A stretch of 56,232 nucleotides of DNA from Mesorhizobium waimense (GTDB lineage Bacteria; Pseudomonadota; Alphaproteobacteria; Rhizobiales; Rhizobiaceae), in NCBI RefSeq assembly GCF_003601975.1, contig NZ_QZWZ01000039.1, forward strand, positions 1-56,232, in the 5' to 3' direction. The translations under genes and the position numbers were made by a program. The notes beneath the pieces were generated by a model. It searched no databases. It saw only the letters and a program-made list of their open reading frames with translations, and had not been told where the DNA came from. This document shows, one piece after another, positions 15,020 to 23,669 of this stretch (position 1 is the first letter of the stretch; the number at the start of each line of letters is the position of its first letter).

Positions 15020-16784
15020 GAGCCGTTCCATTCCGCCAAGGGTCTGGATACTTGCGGCGCTCGCGCTTGCGGTGGCGGTCGTCGTCATCATCGGGCCAGC
15101 GCTGTTCGACCGCTTCACGCTCAACGTGCTGACCCGCTCGATGATCTACGCCATGCTGGCAGTGACCGTCGACATTTTGTGGGGCTATACCGGTATTCTG
15201 ACCTTCGGCCAGGCGGCCTTCTTCGGTGCCGGCGCCTATGCCAGCGCCATGGTGCTCAGCCATCTCGGCGCAACCCCGGCGATGTTGGCACTGGCGCTCG
15301 CGCTGGCGATCCTAGTGCCGATGCTACTTGGTGCTTTCGTCGGCTGGCTGTCGTTCGGTCACGGATCGACGCCGCTCTATGCGACGGTGATTTCACTGGT
15401 GGTGCCGATCGTGGTGACGCAGCTGGTGTTTTCGGGCGGGGTGTGGACCGGATCGAGCAGCGGGCTGGTCGGATACTCCGGCCTACCGCTCGGCCTGCAG
15501 GGTTATTTCAGGCTGACCGGCATCTGCCTCATCATCACTACTGTCATCGCCCTGGTCTTCACCCGCTCCGATGACGGCAAGCTGCTCGTCGCCATTCGCG
15601 ACAATGAAGCGCGCTGCGCCTATCTCGGCCTCGACCCGCAACGGCTGAAGATCGCGCTGACGACGATCCTCGCCGGCGTCGCTGGCATTGCCGGCTTCCT
15701 CTACGCCAACGCGTCTGGCGTGGTGGCGCCGGAAAGTACCGGCTTCGTCTTCGGCACCGAGATCGTCATCTGGACGGCGCTTGGCGGCCGCGGCACGATC
15801 ATCGGGCCGGTGATGGGCGCGATCGGTATCGACTATCTCAGCGCCCAGCTTTCCGGCGACCTGCCCTTCCTGTGGAACCTGGTGGTCGGCGCGCTGTTCG
15901 TCGTCATGATCATCCTGTTGCCGAACGGCCTGGCGCAACTCGCCGGAATGGTCCTGCCGCGCCGCCATGGAGAACAGGCCAGCCAGGCGGGCAGCCCTGG
16001 ACTCGCCGCCGAGGCGGCCGGCAACGGCGCGGAGAACGGCAACCGCGTGCTTGCCGTCAGCGGCCTCGGCAAATCCTTCGGCAGCCTGCAAGTGCTGCAA
16101 GGCATCGACCTCGACGTTCGCCCCGGCGAACTGGTCAGCCTCGTCGGCCCCAATGGCGCCGGCAAGACGACGCTGATGCGGTGTCTCAGCGACGGCACCG
16201 AAGCCACGACCGGACGTGTCAGCATCGCCGGCCAGGACATCAGCGGCATGACACCGGATGAGATCGTCGCGCTCGGCGTCGGACGCAAATTCCAGGTGGC
16301 GAGCGTCTTCGACAGCCTGACCGTCGCCGACTGCCTGCGCCTGGCGCGCGCCTCGCGCAAGGCGCCGAGCCTGCTGCGCCGCTCCGCCACGCTCGGGCTG
16401 CCGGCGGCGGCCGCCGACATCCTGCGCTCCACCGGTCTCGACGGTATGCTCGGCCGCCCTGTGTCGCTGCTGTCGCATGGCCAGAAGCAGAGCCTCGAGC
16501 TCGCCATGGTCGTAGCACTTGAGCCAAAGCTCATCCTACTCGACGAGCCTACGGCCGGGCTGACCAAGGTCGAGCGCACCACCATTGGCGCGACGCTGCA
16601 GAAGCTGACCGGCGAGCTTGGCTTTGCCGCCATACTGGTGGAGCACGACCTCGATTTCGTCCGCGACATCTCGACCAGGATCGTCGTTCTCCACCAGGGC
16701 AAGTTGGTGCTCGACGGCAGCGTCGATCAGGTCGTCAATTCGGAAATGGTCAGGACGATCTATTCGGGAGGCGCCCATGCTTGA
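15012..16784 (+). CDS. Fused ABC permease-ATPase (LivM/UrtC + LivG/UrtD-like)
   Basis: 590 residues in two parts. Residues 1 to about 320 are the second permease, with the landmark GYTGILTFGQAAFFGAGAYA. After a linker rich in Ala/Gly, residues 340-590 form a complete ATPase: Walker A GPNGAGKT (379-386), signature LSHGQKQSLE (LSHGQ instead of LSGGQ, as in UrtD) and Walker B LILLDEPTAG. Usually these are separate genes; fusion fixes a 1:1 ratio. GTG 15012 has GAAGGGA seven bases upstream; TTG 15006 is the alternative. It overlaps genes on both sides, so the operon is translationally coupled. Confidence 0.88.
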   Translation: MPESRSIPPRVWILAALALAVAVVVIIGPALFDRFTLNVLTRSMIYAMLAVTVDILWGYTGILTFGQAAFFGAGAYASAMVLSHLGATPAMLALALALAILVPMLLGAFVGWLSFGHGSTPLYATVISLVVPIVVTQLVFSGGVWTGSSSGLVGYSGLPLGLQGYFRLTGICLIITTVIALVFTRSDDGKLLVAIRDNEARCAYLGLDPQRLKIALTTILAGVAGIAGFLYANASGVVAPESTGFVFGTEIVIWTALGGRGTIIGPVMGAIGIDYLSAQLSGDLPFLWNLVVGALFVVMIILLPNGLAQLAGMVLPRRHGEQASQAGSPGLAAEAAGNGAENGNRVLAVSGLGKSFGSLQVLQGIDLDVRPGELVSLVGPNGAGKTTLMRCLSDGTEATTGRVSIAGQDISGMTPDEIVALGVGRKFQVASVFDSLTVADCLRLARASRKAPSLLRRSATLGLPAAAADILRSTGLDGMLGRPVSLLSHGQKQSLELAMVVALEPKLILLDEPTAGLTKVERTTIGATLQKLTGELGFAAILVEHDLDFVRDISTRIVVLHQGKLVLDGSVDQVVNSEMVRTIYSGGAHA

Positions 16785-17511
16785 GACTAGACAGGCAGAG
16801 GCCGGAACCACCATGCCGAAACTGTCGCTGTCGAACGTGTCGAGCGGCTATGGGCCGGTGGCCATCATCGAGGCGCTGTCGCTGGCTATCGCGCCCGGAC
16901 AGATCTTTGCGCTGATGGGCAAGAACGGCATGGGCAAGACCACGGTGTTGAAAACCATCCTTGGTTTCGCGGCGCTGCGTTCGGGCGACATCCGCCTCGA
17001 CGGCGCCTCGATCGGTGGTGTTTCGCAGGCCTCGCTGATTGCGTCGGGAGTCGGCTATGCGCCGCAGGAGCAGGCGCTGTTCCAGGATCTCAGCGTGCGC
17101 GACAATCTGCGCCTCGCCTTGCGCTCGGATCGCGGTTTCGCGGAAGCCGTGGAGCGGATCTATGGGCATTTTCCGTTCCTCCGGGAGCGCCTGTCGCAAC
17201 GAGCCGGAACGCTGTCGGGCGGCGAGCAGAAGATGCTCATTCTCGGCCGCGCTCTGATGCTGCGGCCGAAGCTGTTGCTGATCGACGAGATCTCCGAGGG
17301 CCTGCAGCCGTCGGTCGTCGAGCGGATCGCCACGGCACTCAAGGAGGAGCGCCGGAGCAACGGCACGACGATCCTGATCGTCGAGCAGAACCTGCCCTTC
17401 GCGCTTGGTATCGCCGACAGCTGGGCGGTGCTGAAGCTCGGCCGCATTGACGACGCCGGGGATGTGACGGAGGGAACGGCGGCGCGGGTGATGCTGCATC
17501 TGAAGATTTAG
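16777..17511 (+). CDS. ABC transporter ATP-binding protein (LivF/UrtE-like)
   Basis: 244 residues with Walker A GKNGMGKT, signature LSGGEQKML and Walker B LLLIDEISEGL. The last is the typical LivF/UrtE form, with isoleucine after the DE pair rather than proline. It is the second ATPase of the amide/urea-type importer and completes the complex. The ATG at 16777 overlaps the end of the fusion gene by eight bases. The operon ends here, converging with the sulfonate operon 29 bases later. Confidence 0.88.
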   Translation: MLETRQAEAGTTMPKLSLSNVSSGYGPVAIIEALSLAIAPGQIFALMGKNGMGKTTVLKTILGFAALRSGDIRLDGASIGGVSQASLIASGVGYAPQEQALFQDLSVRDNLRLALRSDRGFAEAVERIYGHFPFLRERLSQRAGTLSGGEQKMLILGRALMLRPKLLLIDEISEGLQPSVVERIATALKEERRSNGTTILIVEQNLPFALGIADSWAVLKLGRIDDAGDVTEGTAARVMLHLKI

Positions 17512-17540
17512 GTGTGGCTGAGCTCCCTGCGAGCGGCGCC

Positions 17541-18302
17541 TCAGTGCAGCCCGAACTCCCGCAGCAGCTCCTGGCGATAGCTTACGAACCGGGTCGCGCT
17601 GCGGTCGCGGGGGCGCGGCAGGTCGACGTCGATCAGTCGCGCCGCGCCGCCTTTTTCCTTGGGCAGGATCAGCACACGGTCGGCAAGATAGATCGCCTCT
17701 TCGAGGTCATGGGTGACCATGACCATGGTGACGTTCTCCTCGCTCCAGATGCGCGCCAGTTCCTCCTGCATGCCGATCTTGGTCATGGCGTCGAGCGCGC
17801 CGAGCGGCTCGTCTAGCAGCAGGATCTCGGGCTGCACGGTGAGCGCTCTGGCGATGCCGACGCGCTGCGCCATGCCGCCGGAAAGCTGGCGAGGCCAGGC
17901 ATCGGCGAATTCGGCGAGGCCGACCAGCGCGATATAGAAACGCGCCCTCTCCTCGGCTTGCTGCCTAGGCACGCCGCGCACCTCGAGGCCGAAGGCGACG
18001 TTGCCGAGCACGGTCAGCCAGGGCAGCAGGCGCGGCTCCTGGAAGATCACCGCGCGCTCGGCACCGACACCGTCGACAGGCTTGCCGTCGATCGCGACGC
18101 CGCCGCTGTCGGCGGCCTCCAGCCCGGCAAGGATGCGCAGCAGCGTGGTCTTGCCCGAGCCACTGGCACCGACGATGACCAGGCATTCGCCCGCGCGGAT
18201 GTCGAGGTTGAGCGTCCTCAGCACGGCCAGCGGACGCCCGCCAAGCGTAAAGGATTTCGAGAGCTCGCGTATCGAGACCTCGGCGCCGCTGGTGCTGGCC
18301 AT
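17541..18302 (-). CDS. ssuB: Sulfonate ABC transporter ATP-binding protein
   Basis: 253 residues of the SsuB/TauB/NrtD type: Walker A GASGSGKT, the Q-loop FQEPRLLPWLTVLGN that marks this group, signature LSGGMAQRVGIARAL and Walker B ILLLDEPLGALD. It energises uptake of organosulfonates. It is the last gene of a five-gene reverse-strand operon and starts 17 bases after ssuA. SsuB, TauB and nitrate-type ATPases are very similar; the sulfonate assignment rests on the monooxygenase and flavin reductase in the same operon. Confidence 0.87.
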   Translation of the reverse strand: MASTSGAEVSIRELSKSFTLGGRPLAVLRTLNLDIRAGECLVIVGASGSGKTTLLRILAGLEAADSGGVAIDGKPVDGVGAERAVIFQEPRLLPWLTVLGNVAFGLEVRGVPRQQAEERARFYIALVGLAEFADAWPRQLSGGMAQRVGIARALTVQPEILLLDEPLGALDAMTKIGMQEELARIWSEENVTMVMVTHDLEEAIYLADRVLILPKEKGGAARLIDVDLPRPRDRSATRFVSYRQELLREFGLH

Positions 18303-18319
18303 TGCCTTCGTCTCCCTGC

Positions 18320-19318
18320 TCAGTTGGTCTTGGTTTCGCCCGGGCGGTAGAGGATGTCCGCGGCCTTCAGCTTGCCCTTGGCCAGGCGGCCGTCGCGCTC
18401 CAGTACGCTGACCCAGAAGTCGATGTCGCGGTCGGTCGCCTGCGCGCCTTCGCGCAGGCCAAAGCCGGTCCAGTAGCGGGCGAGATCGCCGTTTTCGCCG
18501 CGCTTGTTGAGGATGTTGGCCAGCACCTTGCGCGCTTCATCGGGGTTCTGCCGCGACCAGTCGGCGGCGCGCGCCGATTGTTCGACGAAATTGCGCGCGG
18601 CCTCCGGGTGGGCTGCGATGAAGTCGCGCCTCAGCACGACGAAGCCGCCGGCCAGTTCGCCCAGCACGTCGGTGTCGTTGAAGATGCCGCGCACGCCGCC
18701 ATTGGCGACCAGCGCGCCGGCAAACGTCGCCTGCCAGTAGCCGAGGCCGGCAACATCGACCTGGCGCGAGCGCAAGGTCTGCTCGAGCTGCGGCCCGGGC
18801 ACGACGACGAGGTTGGCGGCGTCCGGCGGCAGGCCGACGCTGTGCAGCGCCTCGCGCACCGTATAGTCGAGATGGGCGCCGAGCGTGTTGACCGAGATGG
18901 TCTTGCCGGCAATGTCGGCGATCGATTTGATCGGGCTGTCTTCCAGCACGTAGTAGACGCTCTTCACGTCCTTGTTGATGCCGTTGCTCGGATAGGCGGC
19001 GACGAAGTCGTTGCCGCCCGAGATCGAGTTGATCACCGCGGCGGTGGCGGCCGAGCCGATGTCGACGCTGCCGGACGACAGCGCAAACAGCGATTCCGGC
19101 CCGCCGGCGGCGTAGCCAGCATTCTCCAATTCGACGCCAAGCCCCTTGAAGTAGCCGAGCTCGTCGGCCAGCTCATGCGCGGAGATGCTTCCACGGCTGG
19201 CGAGGTAGCGGAACTTGACGGGTGCGGCTTCGGCAAAGGCAAAGCGCGGCAGGCCGGCGGCGAGGATGCCGGCGGCAAACGGGGCGCCGGCAAGCAGGGT
19301 TCGGCGGGTGAGTTTCAT
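18320..19318 (-). CDS. ssuA: Sulfonate ABC transporter substrate-binding protein
   Basis: 332 residues, type II periplasmic binding fold of the SsuA/NMT1 group. It starts with a twin-arginine-like signal (MKLTRRTLLAGAPFAAG, cleavage near AFAEAA). Landmarks are SSGSVDIGSAATAAVINSI and DVLGELAGGFVVLRRDFIAAHP. It should bind an aliphatic or aromatic sulfonate, or another organosulfur compound, in the periplasm. The gene lies between ssuC and ssuB, with short gaps on each side. Confidence 0.87.
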   Translation of the reverse strand: MKLTRRTLLAGAPFAAGILAAGLPRFAFAEAAPVKFRYLASRGSISAHELADELGYFKGLGVELENAGYAAGGPESLFALSSGSVDIGSAATAAVINSISGGNDFVAAYPSNGINKDVKSVYYVLEDSPIKSIADIAGKTISVNTLGAHLDYTVREALHSVGLPPDAANLVVVPGPQLEQTLRSRQVDVAGLGYWQATFAGALVANGGVRGIFNDTDVLGELAGGFVVLRRDFIAAHPEAARNFVEQSARAADWSRQNPDEARKVLANILNKRGENGDLARYWTGFGLREGAQATDRDIDFWVSVLERDGRLAKGKLKAADILYRPGETKTN

Positions 19319-19378
19319 GATCCGGTCTTTCCTTGTTCGAGAAGAGGGTGGAAGGCGCCAATGTTCAGTTGATGCGGG

Positions 19379-20221
19379 TCAGTTGACGGGCTGGCTCCAG
19401 CGGCAGAGCCGCCGCTGCAGGCTGACCAGAGCCTGGTTGGCGATCAGGCCGAGGCCAGCGAGAATGACGATCGCCGCGAACATCAGCGGGATCTGGAAAT
19501 TGTACTGCGCGTTCATCACCTGGAAGCCTATGCCCTTGTTGGCGCCGATCATTTCGGAGGCGATCAGCAGCAGGAGTGCGGTGGTCGCGCTCAGCCGCAA
19601 GCCAACGAAGATCGAGGGCACGGCGCCCGGAAGCACGACGCGGCGAAACACGGTGAGCCGCGTGGCGCCATAGACGCGCGCCATCTCGAGCAGTTTCGGG
19701 TCGACCTCCTTGACGCCGCTGATGGTGTTGAGCAGCAGCGGAAACAGCGTAGCCCAGAAGATGACGAAGACCTTCGAGGCCTCGCCCAGCCCAAGCAGCA
19801 GGATGAACACCGGATAGAGCGCCAGCGCCGAGGTCTGGCGGAACACCTGCAGGATCGGATCGAGCGCGGTTTCGACCGATCGCACCTGGCCCATGAACAG
19901 GCCGAGCGGGATCGCCACCACCACCGCAGCGACAAAGGCGATGCCGGCGCGCTGCAGGCTGATGGCGATGTCGCCGAGCAAGGTGCCGCTGGCCAGCCCC
20001 TTCCAGAGGGCTGCGACGATCGTGTCGATCGGCGGCAGCACCGCGGCATTGACCCATCCGGCGCTGCTCGACACCTGCCAGAGCGCGAGGAAGGCGATCA
20101 GGATGCCGTAACGCGACAGGAGGCGGACGGATGCCGCCTTGGCCAAGCGCAGGACATCGGCGCCGAGCCGGGTTGCGCCGTCGCCGATGATGGCCGGCCG
20201 TTCGATGTGCTGCAAACTCAT
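19379..20221 (-). CDS. ssuC: Sulfonate ABC transporter permease
   Basis: 280 residues with about six membrane helices and the binding-protein-dependent permease loop (EMARVYGATRLTVFRRVVLPGA, the EAA motif). It forms the inner-membrane channel for SsuA/SsuB. The ATG at 20221 follows the monooxygenase gene by 51 bases. Assignment to sulfonate rather than nitrate or taurine is by operon context. Confidence 0.87.
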   Translation of the reverse strand: MSLQHIERPAIIGDGATRLGADVLRLAKAASVRLLSRYGILIAFLALWQVSSSAGWVNAAVLPPIDTIVAALWKGLASGTLLGDIAISLQRAGIAFVAAVVVAIPLGLFMGQVRSVETALDPILQVFRQTSALALYPVFILLLGLGEASKVFVIFWATLFPLLLNTISGVKEVDPKLLEMARVYGATRLTVFRRVVLPGAVPSIFVGLRLSATTALLLLIASEMIGANKGIGFQVMNAQYNFQIPLMFAAIVILAGLGLIANQALVSLQRRLCRWSQPVN

Positions 20222-20272
20222 CGTCTTGTCCTTTGTCTGGAGGAATGTCGGGGCACGGGGCGCTTCAGCGGC

Positions 20273-21652
20273 TCATTCGGCCGCCAACACCTTCGAACGG
20301 GACGCGGTCCACGGGTTTTCCGGCCGCCTGAGGCCGAGGTTCTCGCGCAGCGTCCGGCCTTCGTAAGCCGTGCGGAACAGGCCGCGACGCTGCAGCTCGG
20401 GGATCACCAGATCGACGAAATCGTCGAGCGCGCCGGGCAGCCAGGGCGGCAGGATGTTGAAGCCGTCGGCGGCCTCGTTGACGAACCATTCCTCCAGCTG
20501 GTCGGCGACCTGGGTGGCGCTGCCGATGATTGTGTAATGGCCGCGCGCCGTTGCCACCCACTGGTAGAGTTGGCGGATGGTGAAGTTGTGATCGTCGGCA
20601 ATCTGACGGATCAGCGCCTGGCGGCTCTTCATGCCTTCGGTTTCCTTGCTGGGCGGCAGCGGGCCGTCGAGCGGATAACCCCTGATGTCGAGCGTCTGGC
20701 CGGCCAGCCCGTTGAGCAGGGCGACGCCGTCCTCGGGGAGGATGAGATCGTTGAGCTGCCGGTACTTGGCCTGCGCCTCCTCTTCGGTGCAGCCGACAAA
20801 GGGCGCGACGCCCGGCATGATCAGCACCTGGTCGGGATCGCGGCCAACAGCTGCCACGCGCGCCTTGATGTCGCGGTAGAATTCCTGCGCCGTCTCCAGC
20901 TTCTGATGGGCGGTGAAGATGACCTCGGCCGAGTGCGCGGCAAGCCCGCGTCCGTCCTCCGACTGCCCGGCCTGCACCACAACCGGATGGCCCTGCACCG
21001 GGCGCGGCACGTTGAGCGGACCCTTGACGCTGAAATGCGCACCCTTGTGGTCCACGTCGTGCAGCTTGTCCTTGTCGTAGAAGCGGCCCGACTTCTTGTC
21101 GCGGATGAAGGCGTCGTCTTCCCAGCTGTCCCACAGCGCCTTGACCGTCTCGACATGCTCGTGCGCCCGGGCGTAGCGTTCGGCGTGGTTCGGCTGGACG
21201 TCGCGATTGAAATTGCGCGCGGTGTCGTCGCCGGCCGAGGTGACGACGTTCCAGCCCGCGCGGCCGTTGGACAAAAGATCGAGCGAGGCGAATTTGCGCG
21301 CCAGCGTATAGGGGTCCTCATAGGTGGTGGAGGCCGTTGCGATGAAGCCGAGATGCGTGGTTAGCGGCGCGAGTGCGGCAAACAGCGTGACCGGCTCGAA
21401 GCCGGCGATCTTGGCATTACCGCCTTCGCGGGCGCCCAGGCCGACCGTCAGATTGTCGGCCAGGAAATAGGCATCGAACAGGCCGCGCTCGGCGGTCAGC
21501 GCCAATTGCTTGTGGAACTCGAAATTCGTCGCGCCGTCGGCCGGCGCATCGGGATGGCGCCAGGCGGCGATATGCTGTCCGCCGCCGGGCAGGAAGGCGC
21601 CCAGTTTGATTTTTCGCGACTTGCTCTGGCGGGATTTGCTGGTCATATGCAT
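20273..21652 (-). CDS. LLM-class FMN-dependent monooxygenase (NtaA/SnaA/DszA-like)
   Basis: 459 residues of the two-component bacterial-luciferase-like group that includes nitrilotriacetate, pristinamycin and dibenzothiophene-sulfone monooxygenases: KIKLGAFLPGGGQHIAAWRHP at the N-terminus, NVVTSAGDDTARNFN, and QAGQSEDGRGLAAHSAEVIF. It uses FMNH2 from a partner reductase to cleave carbon-sulfur or carbon-nitrogen bonds. Next to a sulfonate transporter and a flavin reductase, desulfonation is the likely role. Two starts compete: ATG 21652, with AAGGA only three bases upstream, and ATG 21646, with spacing of nine. Confidence 0.87.
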   Translation of the reverse strand: MHMTSKSRQSKSRKIKLGAFLPGGGQHIAAWRHPDAPADGATNFEFHKQLALTAERGLFDAYFLADNLTVGLGAREGGNAKIAGFEPVTLFAALAPLTTHLGFIATASTTYEDPYTLARKFASLDLLSNGRAGWNVVTSAGDDTARNFNRDVQPNHAERYARAHEHVETVKALWDSWEDDAFIRDKKSGRFYDKDKLHDVDHKGAHFSVKGPLNVPRPVQGHPVVVQAGQSEDGRGLAAHSAEVIFTAHQKLETAQEFYRDIKARVAAVGRDPDQVLIMPGVAPFVGCTEEEAQAKYRQLNDLILPEDGVALLNGLAGQTLDIRGYPLDGPLPPSKETEGMKSRQALIRQIADDHNFTIRQLYQWVATARGHYTIIGSATQVADQLEEWFVNEAADGFNILPPWLPGALDDFVDLVIPELQRRGLFRTAYEGRTLRENLGLRRPENPWTASRSKVLAAE

Positions 21653-21692
21653 GCTTCCTTCTGGCGCTATGCGGAAAGGGGAATTCCGTTGT

Positions 21693-22250
21693 TCAGGCGG
21701 CAAGGCCGACGCTGTAGGGCACACCCGCCGCCCGGCATGCTTCGGCGACGGCCTGCCGGGCACGCGCCTGGATGGCTTCGGACACCAGCTGGCCGTTGGC
21801 GAAATCCTTGTCGGAGGCGTAGATCGCGGTCGGCATGGTCAGCGCCTCGAAGAAGCCGAACAGCGGCCGCAGCTGATGCTCGACGATCAAGGCATGCCGT
21901 TCGCCACCGCCGGTCGCCGCGAGGACGACCGGCTTGCCGCGCAGCGAGGACGGGTCGAGCAGATCGAAGAAATGCTTGAAAAGCCCTGTGTAGCTGCCCT
22001 TGAAGGTCGGCGAGCCGACCACGACAATATCGGCGCTGAGGAATTGCTCGACAAGATTACGCGCCGACGGATCGAGATCGCCAATGCGCCTTGCCTGCGG
22101 GAAGGAGGGACCGAGATCCTCGATATCGAAAACGCTCGAGGCTGCGCTCGTCCTGTCGGCGATGTCACCAACGATATGGCTGATGAACGCCTTGGTCTTG
22201 GACGGACGGGTCAGGTTGCCCGACACCCCCGCCACCAGCTTCTTCGACAT
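21693..22250 (-). CDS. NAD(P)H-dependent FMN reductase (MsuE/SsuE-like)
   Basis: 185 residues of the flavodoxin-like NADPH-dependent FMN reductase fold: phosphate loop region VSGNLTRPSKTKAF and VVVGSPTFKGSYTGLFKHFF, the motif that seats the flavin. It supplies reduced FMN to the monooxygenase 40 bases downstream. ATG 22250 was chosen for GAGGAG seven bases upstream. It is the first gene of the sulfonate operon, so the promoter should be in the AT-richer stretch near 22270-22310. This operon order (reductase, oxygenase, transporter) is common for sulfur-starvation genes. Confidence 0.87.
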   Translation of the reverse strand: MSKKLVAGVSGNLTRPSKTKAFISHIVGDIADRTSAASSVFDIEDLGPSFPQARRIGDLDPSARNLVEQFLSADIVVVGSPTFKGSYTGLFKHFFDLLDPSSLRGKPVVLAATGGGERHALIVEHQLRPLFGFFEALTMPTAIYASDKDFANGQLVSEAIQARARQAVAEACRAAGVPYSVGLAA

Positions 22251-22677
22251 GCCAGGCTCCTCTCGCAAACGCTATCCGCATTAAGACTACCGATTTTGTA
22301 GAATTAAATGAGCGAGAAGATTTCAAAACCAGCCCGGCAAGCGGATTGAGTTTGCCGAATGCGGCCCGCGATTGGTTCATTCGACGCGGGATGTGGCGGT
22401 GCGCGATGTCAAAGAACGAGCTCGGTCGAGGTATCGATGCATCGCCCGTGAACGGCCTGCAGGTGAGGCGCAAATGCCGGCGCACAGGCATTTTGCGGCC
22501 GGCCGGTGGGTTTACCTCCAGTCACTTCTCATAAATTGTGGAACAGCACCGCGCCTCAGGGGTCTTATTAGGGGAATTGTATATTTGACAAGTACGCGGC
22601 ATCGCTCATGCCGGCGATGCGACTTAGGGGCATGTGCTCGCCAAAAGTTACTGACACTTCGGGATACAAAGCGGAGG
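22251..22677. other. Intergenic region holding the sulfonate operon promoter
   Basis: No gene was seen. The first 60 bases upstream of the FMN reductase are AT-rich with an inverted CTAC-N8-GTAG motif (CTACCGATTTTGTAG near 22285), a possible promoter or operator. The rest has short frames without ribosome sites. Confidence 0.4.
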
Positions 22678-22815
22678 TCATCGCTTTGGTTTGCGGGGCT
22701 CTTGCGGCGTCTTTGCCAGTCGCTTCATGAGTTCGTCCGCAACCGACTTTTCTTCGTCCGCTTCGATCTCGCGCGCCTTTTCGAGGAACAGCTTTGACTG
22801 CTCAGGGAGCTTCGC
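22678..22815 (-). pseudogene. Remnant of a small charged protein, start lost by frameshift
   Basis: The reverse strand encodes EQSKLFLEKAREIEADEEKS followed by VADELMKRLAKTPQEPRKPKR and a stop at 22680-22678, a charged, helical, clearly protein-like tail. In this frame no ATG, GTG or TTG occurs before an upstream TGA. The only plausible start (ATG near 22900) is in another frame. An EcfG-type promoter at 22923-22947 points at it, so this was probably a stress-regulated small gene that has suffered a frameshift. Confidence 0.4.
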
Positions 22816-22922
22816 TGGCTCACGGGAGCCCGCGCCACGGAGGGACCGATGACGCGGGCCGGCCGATGTTTGCCCACCAGCCTGCGGCGGATGCCAAGCA
22901 GCGACATCCGACGCAAGAACTC

Positions 22923-22947
22923 AACCATTCGAAAGGGGTAATGTTCC
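22923..22947 (-). promoter_or_regulatory. EcfG-type promoter (GGAAC-N16-GGTT)
   Basis: Reverse strand GGAAC at 22947-22943 and GGTT at 22926-22923, 16 bases apart; one mismatch in the -10 element (GGTT for CGTT), the same variant seen before the PRC-barrel gene. It faces the decayed small gene. Confidence 0.5.
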
Positions 22948-23099
22948 CAATCGCCCCGGCGCGACGGGCTCTCGGGTGGGAGTCGGATGCTCAAGACAGG
23001 CAAGTAACCGCTCCCTTGTCCAACTCAAACGCGTCGGCCAGGATCCCAGGCCATTCCCGCTTGCAAGAGGCATGCCGGTGACGCACTCTTCCACCCGCC

Positions 23100-23318
23100 A
23101 TGTCCCAGCAATATCTAAACCACCAACTGGAATGCCCCTATTGCCTCACTATCAGACTGAGAATTCCGGCTGACGCAGGTCCGGATACAAGGATCGTCTG
23201 CGACGACTGCGGTGAGTTCCTGGGAGTTTGGGACGACCTGCTGACCGATTTCGAAAAGCAGGGCGGGAACAACGGAGTCTTCCGCCTCGACAAGGGCCGC
23301 ATCAGACGAATTGAATGA
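23100..23318 (+). CDS. Small zinc-ribbon-like protein
   Basis: 72 residues with two cysteine pairs, LECPYCLTIRLRI and RIVCDDCGEFLG, spaced like a short zinc ribbon or rubredoxin knuckle. The charged C-terminus ends KGRIRRIE. It may bind zinc; function unknown. The ribosome site before ATG 23100 is weak, but the paired CxxC motifs argue that the frame is real. Confidence 0.6.
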   Translation: MSQQYLNHQLECPYCLTIRLRIPADAGPDTRIVCDDCGEFLGVWDDLLTDFEKQGGNNGVFRLDKGRIRRIE

Positions 23319-23354
23319 GGGCGAGCGACCCATTTGCCGCGCGTCTCGTGCAGG

Positions 23355-23429
23355 CTATCTCAGGCCGAAGAAACTCAGGATCGCGAGGATGATGACTATA
23401 GCCCCGACCAGCCAGATGATGTTGTTCAT
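23355..23429 (-). CDS. 24-residue membrane peptide with stress promoter
   Basis: A single hydrophobic helix: MNNIIWLVGAIVIILAILSF followed by FGLR. It has an excellent ribosome site (AAGGAG, seven bases) and an EcfG-type promoter about 40 bases upstream of the start. Peptides of this pattern (short NxIxxLVG helix ending in SFFGLR) recur in rhizobia. It should sit in the inner membrane; the role is unknown. Too short for standard gene calling. Confidence 0.7.
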   Translation of the reverse strand: MNNIIWLVGAIVIILAILSFFGLR

Positions 23430-23466
23430 GACGTGCTCCTTCGCCCAAAATTGGTGCTGGAAGGAC

Positions 23467-23491
23467 AACATCAGCAACAGCTAAAAGTTCC
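23467..23491 (-). promoter_or_regulatory. EcfG-type promoter (GGAAC-N16-TGTT)
   Basis: Reverse strand GGAAC at 23491-23487 and TGTT at 23470-23467, 16 bases apart; one mismatch in the -10 element. It directs the 24-residue membrane peptide. Confidence 0.6.
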
Positions 23492-23669
23492 GGTGGTCGG
23501 GCCGTCGTCGAACCGGAAACAGCCGGCCATAGGCCTGCCCTCTACATACTAAACCGCAGCCCGGTGCTGCCACCGCTCGGCGGAGCGCTGGGCATGGGAC
23601 GCAACCGGTGCTTCGCCCGACGCACGGGGTGCTGTAGATGATGAAAGGAGGGCAGCTGGCCGCCGGCGC

